Below are positions 24,905 through 37,095 of a stretch of 64,000 bases of DNA, piece after piece (positions within the stretch are counted from its first letter, which is position 1; each line of letters opens with the position of its first letter). The notes beneath the pieces are model-generated. The model worked only from the letters and a program-made list of their open reading frames with translations, made no database searches and was not told the DNA's origin. The stretch is from Artemisia argyi (lineage: Eukaryota; Streptophyta; Magnoliopsida; Asterales; Asteraceae), in NCBI GenBank assembly GCA_030686995.1, contig CM060703.1:5389001-5453000 (forward strand), written 5' to 3'. Made by a program: the position numbers and the translations under genes.

Positions 24905-24918
24905 TGGTATCAGATCCA
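24905..24918 (+). other. primer-binding site of element 1 (initiator Met type)
   Basis: TGGTATCAGATCCA three bases after the 5' LTR. This is the usual plant gypsy/copia form TGGTATCAGAGC with a G-to-T difference at the eleventh base. Confidence 0.8.
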
Positions 24919-25317
24919 AGGTTATAGAGAACTAGGTAAATAGACACCTAAACTATAACCGATTTTTATAGAAAACAATCCTCGACCATTGTCCGCCAGC
25001 CCGCCAAGCCGAAGCATCATTGTTATTGTTGAGGTATTATGAGATAATGACTTGGAATGAGATTTTTGAGATGATTATTAGATATGGGATTCTTGAGATG
25101 ATTTGAGGATTTGAGATTTATTGATTTAGTGATATGATGGCGTTTTGAGGAATTATATGGCTTAATTGTTTATGAATGATTTTAGTAATGCGGTATTTTA
25201 AATCTTTCTTGATATATATGATTTGAAATTATATGATGATTTTGATACGATATTTTGAGTTTCGCGGTTTAGTTGTTTTTAAACACTTACACCTACCCTA
25301 CGCCGTTGTCACAAACC

Positions 25318-26099
25318 ATGACCTCCTATTCGTACGATGTTATTGAGGATGTTTATGCTAGCACGCGTCGCACAACACCGATCACTATGGCCCCTGATGA
25401 CCCATACACGAGAAGGTCATGCGTTCAGCCACTACTACTTTATCGTCCCATTGTCGCCCTAAGTCACTGACTTTATCGCCTCGTGGTTCACCTACTCGGA
25501 GATGACGAGTGATGGAGTACCCCTTCGACGAGAAGTACGAGGGTGAGCGGGAGAATGATGACCCTCAGGATGAGCAGGAGAAGGATGATCCTCAGGAGGA
25601 GGAGATGCCTGATGATGATGGTTCGCCAGCACATTCAGCTCATGCTGCGAAGCCCGATTTTCCGATACATCCGTTAGAGCCGGTTTCACCTGATCACCCG
25701 TTTTTGTTTGATTCACCACCTAGTAGTCCCATGGCGTCGGACGCGCCATCTGAGATATCTGCTGAGCATGCAAAGTTGGGTGAGACTGGTAGGATGTGGA
25801 CTCGGATTACTGCACAGGGCGAGAGGATCTCGCAGATGGCTGATCGACTTGAGATGGTTATTGCTGAGTTAAGAGCTGATTTGATTACTATCGTGGGCAG
25901 GACGACAGCGATTAGGAGAGGTATGATGGAGGTACATGAGCAGATAGAGAGTCTGCAAAGAGGTTTCGTCACGGCTCGCGAGGCAGATCGCAAGCTGTGG
26001 CAGAGGAACACGGAGTTGGAGAAGGAGGTAGCATACCTCAAGAGAGATAGTGATACACATAGTGTTGAGCTGGGATCGCTACGAAGAGATTTAGGATGA
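25318..26099 (+). pseudogene. extra coiled-coil ORF in the leader of element 1
   Basis: A degraded frame upstream of gag. The first part starts at ATG 25318 (MTSYSYDVIEDVYAS) and stops at 25470. The rest lies in another frame, which is interrupted by TGA at 25503-25505 and then open from ATG 25512 to 26099. The second part has a very acidic Pro/Glu/Asp N-terminus, a proline-rich middle, and about 110 residues of heptad-like sequence (ISQMADRLEMVIAELR, then RNTELEKEVAYLKRD) that should form a coiled coil. It has no gag, protease or zinc-knuckle motif. It lies on the sense strand between the primer site and gag. I do not recognise a function; a gag-like or RNA-binding accessory protein is possible. 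Confidence 0.6.
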
Positions 26100-26566
26100 A
26101 TTGAAATCAGAGTTGAGGAGTCTACGCCAGCATCATGGCTAGATCGATTCGGATTTGTGTTGTTGTGTTGCTACATAAGCCAGGGAGTACTTGGTTATGA
26201 GAGCTAGTTATTATATCTCTTATGTCATGATATTCGGATTGTAAGTTCGTCTCGTATGGAACGATGTATTGATCGCTACTTGTATGGATGATTGTGATTT
26301 CGTATGATATTCTATGGTTTTTGGCATACATGGAAAATTGTGTTTCGAATTGCGCGGTTGTGATGAGGCGAAAAATGAACCATTTTTAGGGGGTCATTTA
26401 AGCCCGGAATTGAATTTATTTGCTCAAATATTGCCCTAAATCGTTCCTTTTGTGATTTTAGGTACTTTGGGAGAGAAATCTGGAAAAGGAAGAAATTCGG
26501 ACATTTTTGGAGCATAAAAGTGAAGAAAACGCCAAAGTCTTAATTTTCCTTGTTGGGAACAGTAGG

Positions 26567-26783
26567 TGACGGCGTCAAAAAGAAAATCTTGACGGCGTCA
26601 AGAGTAATTTCCATGACGATCCAGTACAGATTTGACGGCGTCACAAGGTAGGACGTCAATAGGAAAATGCATGACGGCCTGGAAACACATAACACATGAC
26701 GGCGTCAAAAGTAGATCAAGGCAGTCCGAGGAGTATTTTGGCGGCGAGATGACGGCGTTACAAATTTGTTCTTGACGCCGTCA
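26567..26783 (+). promoter_or_regulatory. array of TGACG-containing inverted pairs upstream of the TATA box
   Basis: TGACGGCGTCA occurs at 26567, 26590, 26633 and 26697, and TGACGCCGTCA at 26773. Partial forms are at 26614, 26652, 26672 and 26750. TGACG is the core recognised by plant TGA-class bZIP factors, but the 3-bp spacing between the TGAC and GTCA halves is not the standard dimer site. The array ends 12 bp before the TATA box, as an enhancer would. Confidence 0.6.
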
Positions 26784-26794
26784 GACCCTATTTC

Positions 26795-26804
26795 CTATAT
26801 ATAG
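26795..26804 (+). promoter_or_regulatory. TATA box of the element B LTR
   Basis: CTATATATAG lies shortly after the TGACG array and about 110 bp upstream of the start of the LTR part shared with the 3' fragment. Transcription would begin roughly 30 bp downstream. Confidence 0.6.
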
Positions 26805-27780
26805 TTTTCTAATTTTCACACATAAAAAAAAGAGAAGTTTTGGAGAAGCCCTAAGTCCGAACTTAATACGAATTTTACAGGTTTTTCAAGGGTTCTCAGC
26901 CCTTGATCCCTTTCATGTGTAATTGAAATAAGTATTCTTTTAATTCAATCAATATGTCTATGTGTTGGTTGTCTATATCTTGTTCTTGTCCTAATTCCAT
27001 CATGTTAGGCTAGATCTATCTTGTGTTTGCTTGGATCTAATGAAACCTAGATGTTAATTATGTGTTGATTACTTGTTTATGGTTGTATTGGATGAATGAA
27101 TTCGATGTTAGGCTTAAGAAAACTGGCAGATCTCCAATTGGTAACATGCTTGAACATCTTAGGAAACATGAACTGACGTGCACTAGGTTTTATTGGTTGT
27201 ATTTAATGCATGAGTAAATTCTAATGATCCCATGTTAGGAGCTTCTTAGCCGGCTCGACATAGGAGTGAAGTAGGCACTCATAGGATTGGGGAATTAAGT
27301 GCGCCACCCCATGAATGGTATTAAGGAATACAATCCGTCATCCACGCAACTATAACAAGTAATTAACGTGTAAAAGATATCTAGGGAGTAGTGAAATCTA
27401 AGTAAACACAACTTCTCCACTTATTGCTCACAACCTTAGTTAATTTAGTTTATTTTCATTTCTAGTATTTTATTTTGATTGCATCTTTAGTATTGGGTTA
27501 GTTGACTAGCAACTAATTCCGCCCAAATCCTTCAAAACCCGAGATTTTTATTTGCTTTCTAAAAAAACATAAAAATACAAAAATAATCATCCCTCACCTT
27601 TAGAACTAGTATTTAGGTTTTCTAATCCTATCGACACTATTCCTAGCTGAACGATCAATCCCCCGGTACTTGTCACTATACTATACTACAACGATCAGGT
27701 ACACTGCCTGGTGGGGGTTGTAAGCTTCTCAAGATCCCTTAAGAGGTAAAGCCTGGTGCGATTCCCACGTATCAAGTTTT

Positions 27781-27798
27781 TGGCGCCGTTGCCGGGGA
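27781..27798 (+). other. primer-binding site of element B (tRNA-Asp)
   Basis: TGGCGCCGTTGCCGGGGA is a perfect complement of the plant tRNA-Asp 3' end including CCA, six bases after the 5' LTR. Confidence 0.9.
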
Positions 27799-27944
27799 AT
27801 AGTTATTGTCTAGGTTAGAATCTCTTTTTATTAGGTCTACTTGCTAGATTCCTTTCTAGTAAGATTTTATTTTTATTTTTAGGTTTTCTTTAGTCTATCT
27901 TATTTCTGTGTGTTTTTGTTCGTAACTCTTCACCTACTGCCATC

Positions 27945-30900
27945 ATGGCAAACGACGAATCCTTTAACCTTAGGATCACTAGGAGTCGTAGTTCCACTAG
28001 AAACCTTGTCTTGCCTTATGCAGAACCCGAAAGAGAAATGCATAGATTGAGACAATATCACTCAACTTCTGAACCATCTAGCGTTGCCATCGATTTTGAT
28101 GCACCCCTTTCTGAAGAAAATTCAGAAAATCATGTTACAACCCCTAGCTCCCAACCCAACGACGAGATGAGTACACCCGCAACTCCCATTCCTAAGCGCC
28201 TTAAGGACTACTCCTCCCCAACCCCTCGTGGCTTCTCAAACGCCATTGTCTACCCGAACCAACACACCAACGAGGTCTTGCATGCAAACGATGTTTGGCT
28301 TGTCCAAAGTATGTGTAAGTTTTGTAGATTAGATGAGGAAGATCCAATTCAACACATTAAAGACTTCTTGAAAATAGTAGACACCATCCATACGGATGGG
28401 GCTACTAGAGACACGTCCCGATTGCGATTCTTTCCTTTCACCCTATATGAAAAAGCCCAAGAATGGTATGATAAACTCCCTTCTGAATCTATTTTCACAT
28501 GGGAGTAACTCATATCCAAGTTCTATGAGAAGTTCTTTCCACCTGGAAAAACCTCAGCATTTAGAGATAGGATCCTCCATTTCCGAAAAGGGAAGGACGA
28601 ACCCTTCCATAAATCGTGGGTTAGATTCAATGATTTAATAAGACAAGTTCCCCATCATGGCATTGAGCTCTGGCTCTTGGTCCAAATCTTCTACGACAAT
28701 GTCTCCTCTAATGATCGAAACGGAATCAACCAATCTAGAAAAGGGAAATTGGCCAATCTTAGTGCCGAAGAAGGATGGGATAGGATTGAAGAATATGCTC
28801 AAGACCAGGATGACACTTGGGATGAACCTGAGTCGACTGTCAGCATTTCTGAAATCACTTCAGATCGATTGAGAAAAATTCACAAAAGGGTGGAATACCT
28901 AGTTGGGTCGCAGTTATCTAAACAACTTTCGAATCCTTACTTAATCTGCGATTACTGTAGGGGCCCGCATGAGGTAGAAGAATGAGGAGAAGCAACCACA
29001 ACTGAACATGCATGCTTGTCAGGAGAGGACATCTATGCTGATCCCTCCCTTCTGCCTTTTTACCAAAATGACGATTACACCCTCTGGGGAAATCTGGTAA
29101 AGAAAAAAGAAGGAGAGGAAGGCCCTGAATTCGAAATCAGGAGCACTTTTGAAGATGACCTTGGTCACTTCACTCAAGAAAAAGGCTTGCAAATGAAAGG
29201 TCTTAATGAACTTTTCGACGAGCAGCAGGATGACATTGGAGAATTTTTCAACAAGCTTAACTCAGCCATAGATAATCTTGAAATGCCATCAGTAAGTAAA
29301 AAAGACCCCATGCTCGCGATAACCACTCGTGCTGAAACAACAACCAAGGATCCCCCTTACCCAAGCTCATCCCCCATCGCCCCCGATCCAAACAAACCTA
29401 GCGAGGAGGAGGAGGATGTAGGCAGCAAGACCCCCGACCAACCTCCCTTGACGACCGCTTCCCCATCAACCCTACCTAACCAACCTGTGAGAATCCCGTT
29501 CCCATCCTGATTAAGGAACCAGAAAACTGAGAGTGATAATAAAAGATTCTTGTCATACCTAAAAGACTCGGTTGTCACCATACCCCTCCTTGATGCTTGC
29601 TACCACATGCCAAAGTATAGTGCATAATTTTAAAAACTACTTGCTAACCGGAAGAAACTCGAGGGTCTTGTGACCCTGGGGGAAGAATGCTCAGTAGTGA
29701 CCTATCGAGGGCTACCAAAAAAAGTAGACGATCCAGGCAGCTTCACCCTGCCTTGCTCCATAGGATCTCTATCAATCAAGAATGCTCTTGCCGATTTGGG
29801 AGCGAGTATCAATCTCATGCCTCACTCTATGTTCCTTAAACTAGGATACTCCGGATTAAAGTCCACCCGCATGAACATCCAACTAGCTGATAGATCAGTC
29901 AAGTACCCCGTAGGGATATGCGAGAATGTGCTAGTCAAAGTTGGGAAATTCAAATTCCCGGTCGACTTCGTAATCCTGGATATGGAGGAGGATGACTTGG
30001 TACCTATCATCTTAGGGAGACCATTTCTTGCTACCGCTCGTGCAGTCATTGATGTTTATGACGGCAAATTAACCTTACGAGTGGGAACCGATAGCACAAC
30101 CTTCGACATTAAGGATTCTATAGACCTCTCCCTCGAAGCAGCTAACCGGCTCTATTTCATTGGGGAGGTCGATGAACTCACAGATGTCATTGATAGTTGT
30201 GTTGATGAACAGATCGAGGAAGGCTAGTTACGGGACGAGAGTTTTCAGCCTTTGCTAGAGGTGGAAAAGATGGAGGATGTTGGTGCAGTCTCCTTCTACC
30301 CCAGACAAGAAGCAACGGAGCATATTGAGCTCCGAAAGCCCGAAAACAAGCTTAAACCTTCTATTATCGAGCCTCCTGAGTTAGATCTTAAAGAGCTTCC
30401 TAACCATTTAGAGTATGCCTTCCTTCAGGGAAAGGACCAACTGCCGATTATCATAAATTCTTCCTTGGAACATGAACAAAAAGGTAAACTCTTAGAGGTC
30501 CTAAAGAAATATAAGGGAGTGCTCGCGTGGAGTGTAGCCGACATTAAGGGGATTGACTCAACTTTTTGCACACATAAGATTCTCATGGAAGAAGATTATA
30601 AACCTACCGTGCAACCCCAGAGGCGGGTGAACCCCAACATTAAAGAAGTAGTAAAGAAGGAAGTCATCAAACTTCTAGATGCAGGATTGATTTACCCAAT
30701 CTCGGATAGCCCATGGGTCAGTCCTGTACAGGTTGTACCTAAGAAGGGTGGAATGACTGTAGTTAAGAATGACAAGGGTGAGATGGTGCCCCAGAGAACG
30801 GTCACTGGATGGCGGGTATGCATTGACTATCAAAAGCTCAATGATGCCACGAGGAAAGATCACTTTCCCTTACCATTCATTGATCAAATGTTAGAGAGAT

Positions 30901-31494
30901 TGTCTGGACACGAATAATATTGCTTCTTGGATGGATTCTCTGGGTATTTTCAAATTCCCATAGCACCTGAGGACCAAGAAAAGACCACGTTTACTTGCCC
31001 TTATGGAACATTTGCCTACAAGAGGATGCCTTTTGGGCTATGTAATGCCCCCGCCACTTTCCAGCGATGCATGACCGCAATCTTTCACGAACTCATGGAA
31101 GACAGCATGGAAGTGTTCATGGATGACTTTTCGGTCTTCGGGAACTCCTTCGACCGCTGTCTTGCTAATCTAAGAAAGATGCTTAAACGTTGTGAGGAAA
31201 CCAACTTGGTGTTAAACTAGGAAAAGTGTCATTTCATGGTAAAAGAAGGGATTGTGTTGGGGCATAAGATCTCAGGGAATGGAATAGAGGTGGACCAAGC
31301 TAAAGTAGAAGCTATCTCTAAGTTACCATACCCCACGACTGTTAAAGAAATACGCAGCTTCTTGGGGCACGCCGGGTTTTATCGGAGATTCATCAAAGAC
31401 TTCTCCAAAATTGCGCGGCCAATGACTCAATTGCTTGTGAAGGATGCTCCGTTCGATTTTTCCCAAGAATGCAAGGATGCATTCGATCTCTTAA
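27945..31494 (+). pseudogene. gag-pol: element B gag-pol, single frame with stops, truncated in RNase H
   Basis: Starts MANDESFNLRITRSRSS at an ATG context of TCATCATGG. Gag homology is at 28290-28720, with CDYCRGPHEVEE (a zinc-knuckle remnant) at 28948-28983. The protease DLGASINLMP is near 29800. RT has LDGFSGYFQI and FMDD (30930-31130). Tether and early RNase H sequence runs to the deletion junction. The frame never shifts, but in-frame stops occur at 28506, 28983, 29508, about 29625, about 29631, 30225, 30915 and 31218. Integrase is deleted. This element cannot make its own enzymes. Confidence 0.88.
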
Positions 31495-32352
31495 GTGTAA
31501 TTGAGATACGTATTCTTTTAATTCAATCAATATGTCTATGTGTTGGTTGTCTATATCTTGTTCTTGTCTTAATTCCATCATGTTAGGCTAGATCTATCTT
31601 GTGTTTGCTTGGATCTAATGAAACCTAGATGTTAATTATGTGTTGATTACTTGTTTATGGTTGTATTGGATGAATGAATTCGATGTTAGGCTTAAGAAAA
31701 CTGGTAGATCTCCAATTGGTAACATGCTTGAACGTCTTAGGAAACATGAACTGACGTGCACTAGGTTTTATTGGTTGTATTTAATGCATGAGTAAATTCT
31801 AATGATCCCATGTTAGGAGCTTCTTAGCCGGCTCGACATAGGAGTGAAGTAGGCACTCATAGGATTGGGGAATTAAGTGCGCCACCCCATGAATGGTATT
31901 AAGGAATACAATCCGTCATCCACGCAACTATAACAAGTAATTAACGTGTAAAAGATATCTAGGGAGTAGTGAAATCTAAGTAAACACAACTTCTCCACTT
32001 ATTGCTCACAACCTTAGTTAATTTAGTTTATTTTCATTTCTAGTATTTTATTTTGATTGCATCTTTAGTATTGGGTTAGTTGACTAGCAACTAATTCCGC
32101 CCAAATCCTTCAAAACCCGAGATTTTTATTTGCTTTCTAAAAAAACATAAAAATACAAAAATAATCATCCCTCACCTTTAGAACTAGTATTTAGGTTTTC
32201 TAATCCTAGCGACACTATTCCTAGCTGAACGATCAATCCCCCGGTACTTGTCACTATACTATACTACAACGATCAGGTACACTGCCTGGTGGGGGTTGTA
32301 AGCTTTTCAAGATCCCTTGAGAGGTAAAGCCTGGTGCGATTCCCACGTATCA
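31495..32352 (+). repeat. truncated 3' LTR of element B
   Basis: Equivalent to 26917-27774, with few differences, and ends GTATCA. The promoter-bearing first 556 bp are absent. The junction shares only a few bases with both partners (around GTGTAATT), as in illegitimate recombination. Confidence 0.92.
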
Positions 32353-32379
32353 GGTTGATATTGTGTTGGTATTATATTA

Positions 32380-35300
32380 ATGGTTGTACGACGAAACCCT
32401 GTTAGAGCTACCAGAACTGGTCCTGCGGTGACTACCCCTGGTCGCGGAGGACGCCGTCCTACTCGAAATGTTGAAACCCCCACTCCTGATAACCTGGACA
32501 CTACTAACCGCAACAATAGGAATCAAAATGTTGATGTTCAGGGAGACAATGATCATGTTCCACTTAACGCACCTACTGTGGATCAAGCAATGATCAATCA
32601 ACTTGTGGAGCAACGAGTTGCTGAACTACTAGCTGAGTCAAATCATTCCAACAATTCTGCTGGAACATTTCCACCTGTTCGTGCTAATGGATGTAACTAC
32701 AAGGAGTTTAAAATTTGTGGACCTATTGAGTTTGGTGGAACTGAAGGAGTGGTTTACTTGGTCAAGTGGATAGAGAAGACTGAGTCAGTGTTTAATGTCA
32801 GTGGTTGTGCGGAGAATGCGAAGGTAAAGTTTGCTTCTTTTACTTTCAAGGATGAAGCTTTAACTTGGTAGAACGATTACCGAAATTCGGTTGGGAGTGA
32901 TGTGGCTTATGCTATGACTTGGGAGCAATTTAAGTCTTTGCTGATTCAGACTTATTGCCCAAGAAATGAGGTTAAGAAGCTGGAAATTGAGTTTTGGAAT
33001 CACAAAGTGAAGGGTACTGATATGGCGACTTACAATCGTCGTTACCAGGAGTTGGCCTTGCTTTGCCCAGATATGGTAAAAACTGAAACTCAAAAGATTG
33101 AGCGGTATACCGATGGGTTGCCTGTGGCTACAAGGAATGATGTGATGGCTGCTAGACCTGCAAATATCCATGAAGCAATCACAATTGCTCAACAACTAAT
33201 GGATTCGTTGGAATTGGAAGGAGCTGATATGGATAAGAATGGAAAGAGAAAGAGAGACCATCACTCTAAGGGTAATGATCACCGAAACAAGCGACAAGCT
33301 AAGGCTTATGCTATTGGGAATGGAGATAAAAGGAACCAAAATGGTGATGCACCCGAGTGTGGTCGTTGCCACCAGAATCATTCTGGATGGTGTAGTGTAA
33401 GATGCCAGAACTGCTCAAAGAAGGGACACACATCTAAGGATTGTAGGGCTCGACCTCTTGCTATGATTCAAGTTACTCCGGAAACTATGAGTAAGGCAAA
33501 TGTTACTTGTTATGGATATGGAAAGAAGGGACATTATAGGAATGAGTGTAGGGAATCGTGGAACCGAGGAAATCAAGGATCGGGTGGTAATGGGTACGAT
33601 CATGGAAACCGTGGAGCTGGAGGAAACCGTGGACGACAAGATAATGGGGACCAACGTGTGGAAGCTGGAGCTGCTCATAGAAGAGTGTATGCACTTGGGA
33701 ACGAGAGAGGAGAAGATCCGAATGTCGTTACTGGTACGTTCCTTCTCAATAATCGTTATGCTTCCATACTATTTGATACTGGTGCCGATAGAAGTTTTGT
33801 GTCCACTACGTTTGCACCCTTACTAGAGAAACCCCGATGGCCTTAGGAATTGGGTATGATATAGAGTTAGCTAATGGGAACATAGAAAGGATTGAGACTA
33901 TCATTCGCGGTTGCACGTTAAAGTTCTTGAATCACCCTTTCAACATAGACCTTCTACCCGTCAAGTTAGGAAGTTTCGATGTCATCATTGGTATGGATTG
34001 GTTGTCAAAGTATCGTACTCATATACTTTGCGATGAGAAGATCGTGCGTGTGCCTTACGGAAAGGAGATTCTAAATATACAAGGAGATCGAAAAAGTTCG
34101 AGGAGCCCATCCCGATTAGCGGTCATTTCTTGCACTAAGTTACCGAAAATAATGGAAAAAGGATGTTGCCTTTTCTTAGCTCAAATCTCTGAGAAATGAG
34201 GGAAGGAGAAGAAGGAAAGGTGCATTGGAGATGTGCCTATAGTTCGTGATTTTCCTGATGTATTTCCCGATGATTTGTCGGGAATCCCGCCTACTAGACA
34301 AGTGGAGTTTCAGATTGAGCTGATACCTGGTGCTGCACCTGTGGCACGAGCGCCTTATCGTCTTGCACCTACTGAACTGGAAGAGTTGTCGAAACAATTA
34401 GCGGAGTTATCCGAAAAGGGATTTATAAGACCAAGTTCTTCACCTTGGGGAGCCCTGGTCTTATTTGTGAAGAAGAAGGATGGATCATTTCGTATGTGTA
34501 TTGATTATCGAGAGTTGAACAAGTTAACGGTGAAGAATAGATACCCGTTACCGAGGATCGACGATTTGTTCGATCAGCTTCAAGGATCGAGTGTGTATTC
34601 GAAGATTGATTTGAGATCGGGATATCATCAGCTTCGAGTTCGCGAGGAAGATATTCCAAAAACGGCTTTCAGAACCCGTTACGGGCATTACGAGTTTCAA
34701 GTGATGCCGTTTGGGTTGGCTAACGCACCGGCGGTATTCATGGATCTCATGAATCGGGTGTGTAAGCATTATTTAGATAAGTTTGTGATCGTGTTCATTG
34801 ACGATATTCTAATCTACTCGAAGAGCATGAGGAGCATCTAAGGCTTATTTTAGAATTGCTCAGGAGGGAGAAACTGTATGCCAAGTTCTCCAAATGTGAA
34901 TTTTGGATTCCGACGGTACAATTTTTGGGTCAGGTGATTGATAGTCAAGGAGTTCATGTAGATCCCGCGAAGACTGAAGCGATTAAAGATTCGGCTGCAC
35001 CAACGACCCCAATAGAAGTTCGTCAATTTTTGGGATTAGCCGGTTATTACCGAAGATTCATTGAGGGACTTTCAAAGATAGCAAAACCATTGACCAAATT
35101 GACTCAAAAGAGCGTTAAATACGAATGGGGAGATAAGGAAGAGGAAGCATTTCAATTACTTAAGGAGATGTTGTGTAGTGCTCCTATCTTGGCGTTACCT
35201 GAAGGTAGTGAAGACTTTGTCGTCTATTGTGACGCTTCTCATAAAGGTTTGGGAGCCGTGTTAATGCAACGAGAGAAGGTAATAGCTTACGCTTCCCGAC

Positions 35301-37095
35301 AGCTCAAGAAGCATGAGAAGAACTACACCACTCATGATTTGGAGTTAGGTGTTGTGGTTTTTGCCTTAAGGATATGGAGACATTATCTGTATGGTACCAA
35401 ATGTGTTGTATACACGGATCACTAAAGCCTACAACACATCTTGAATCAAAAAGAGCTCAACATGAGACAACGACGTTGGATTAAGTTGCTAAGCCATCAT
35501 GATTGCGAAATCCGTTATCATCCTGGTAAGGCAAACGTTGTTGCTGATGCTCTTAGTCGAAAGGAGAGGATACCTCCGTTATGAGTTAGGTCATTGGGAA
35601 TGACTATCATATCGCCGTTACCGTCTCAAATATTTGAAGCTCAAATGGAAGCGTTGAAAGCAGAAAATCGACCTGCTGAGAACATATTTTGGATGGCTGA
35701 AAATGAGAAAGGATTTGGTAAGCGTTCTTATGGATTATTATGTTTTGGAGATCGGATTTGGGTACCATTATATGGAGGAATTCGAGAGTTGATTATGCAT
35801 GAGTCGCATAAGTCAAGGTACTCTATTCATCCTGGGTCTGACAAGATGTACCAGGATTTGAAAAAGTTATATTGGTGGCCAAACATGAAGGCAGATATAG
35901 CGTTGTTTGTTAGTAAGTGTTTGACATGTTCTAAGGTTAAAGCCGAACATCAAAGACCGTCAGGATTATTGATGCAGCCAGAACTTCGGATTTGGAAATG
36001 GGAGTGGATTACAATGGACTTTATTACCAAATTACCAAAGACAGCTAGCGGTTGTGACGCTATCTTGGTAATAGTGGATCGATTGACCAAGTCTGCTCAT
36101 TTTCTGGCAATTAGTGAAGATGATAGTGTAGACAAACTTGCGAGGTTGTATGTGAAGGAAATTATTTCTCGTCATGGAGTTCCGATATCGATTATTTCTG
36201 ATCGCGATAGCCTCTTCACGTCAGCTTTGTGGCAATCACTTTTAACCGCTTTGGGGACGAGACTTGATATGAGTACTGCATATCACCCCCAAACTGACGG
36301 TCAAAGTGATAGGACTATCTAGACTTTGGAGGATATGCTTCGTGCATGTATAATAGACTTTGGTAAAGGCTGGGAGAAGTATCTACCCCTTGCGGAGTTT
36401 TCTTACAATAATAGCTACTACACAAGTCTTAAAGCTGCACCATTTGAAGCTTTATATGGTTGTAAATGTCGTTCACCTATTGGTTGGGCTGAAGTTGGAG
36501 ATAGCCAACTCACAGGCCCGAGCTTATATTGGATCAAATTCGTGATCGATTACAAGCAGCTAGAGATAGGCAGAAAAGTTACACCGATCAGAGACGTAAA
36601 CCCCTAGAGTTCCAGGTTGGAGACAAAGTGATGCTGAAAGTCTCGCCTTGGAAAGGTGTGATACGTTTCGGGAAACGTGGGAAACTCAACCCCCGCTACA
36701 TTGGACCATTTCTTATTTTGGAAAGAATTGGGCCCGTGGCTTATAGGTTGGAATTACCACAGGAACTGAGTAAAGTTCACGATGTGTTTCATGATAGTAA
36801 TTTGAAGAAATGCCTTTATGATGAAACGCCGGTTATACCGATGAAAGATATCCGTGTTGATGAGAAATTGAACTTTGTGGAACAACCGATCGAGATATTG
36901 GATCGTGAGATTAAGCGACTCAAGCGAAGTCGCATTCCACTCATCAAGGTTCGTTGGAACTCCTGACATGGACCGGAATTTACGTGGGAGCGTGAGGACG
37001 AGTTCCTAAAGAGATATCCGAAGCTTTTCACTTCGTTGATGGATTGTTCCGAGAGAAACCCAGGACGGGTTTCTTCTGAGGCTGGGAGGATGTGA
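32380..37095 (+). pseudogene. gag-pol: element 1 gag-pol with chromodomain, multiply broken
   Basis: Starts MVVRRNPVRATRTG. Order: gag (32680-33230), two zinc knuckles (33390-33550; the second has Tyr for its second Cys), protease DTGAD at 33778, RT with VFIDD (34300-34840), RNase H with [13 protein letters not shown] and YTDH (35220-35425), integrase H/C region at 35800-35940 with MDF, ISDRD and GQSDR (36010-36320), and a chromodomain at about 36880-37050 (PIEILDREIKRL, WNS, EFTWERED). In-frame stops: 32869, 34197, 35423, 35582, 36320 and 36964. Frame changes lie near 33830, 34830 and 36525. The final TGA (37093) overlaps the start of the 3' LTR. The chromodomain would have steered integration to particular chromatin. 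Confidence 0.9.
37081..37090 (+). other. polypurine tract of element 1
   Basis: GCTGGGAGGA directly before the 3' LTR start TGTGACAAC. Confidence 0.7.

Larger units (their letters stand above)
26361..27774 (+). repeat. 5' LTR of element B
   Basis: 1,414 bp. U3 holds an array of TGACG inverted pairs (26567-26783) and then a TATA box. The part 26917-27774 is the same length (858 bp) as the surviving 3' LTR fragment 31495-32352. Confidence 0.93.
26361..32352 (+). mobile_element. element B: Athila-type element truncated by internal deletion
   Basis: The 5' LTR (26361-27774) starts TGATGAGG and ends GTATCA. The target duplication GGTTG is at 26356-26360 and 32353-32357. A perfect tRNA-Asp primer site follows. 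Gag-pol lies in a single frame up to RNase H, then joins at about 31495 directly to the last 858 bp of the 3' LTR. RNase H, integrase, the 3' untranslated region, the purine tract and the U3 part of the 3' LTR are missing. It sits inside element 1 between the coiled-coil ORF and gag. Confidence 0.93.

Noticed and set aside
25694..26041. 115-codon minus-strand frame
   Set aside because: Antisense shadow of the coiled-coil ORF of element 1.
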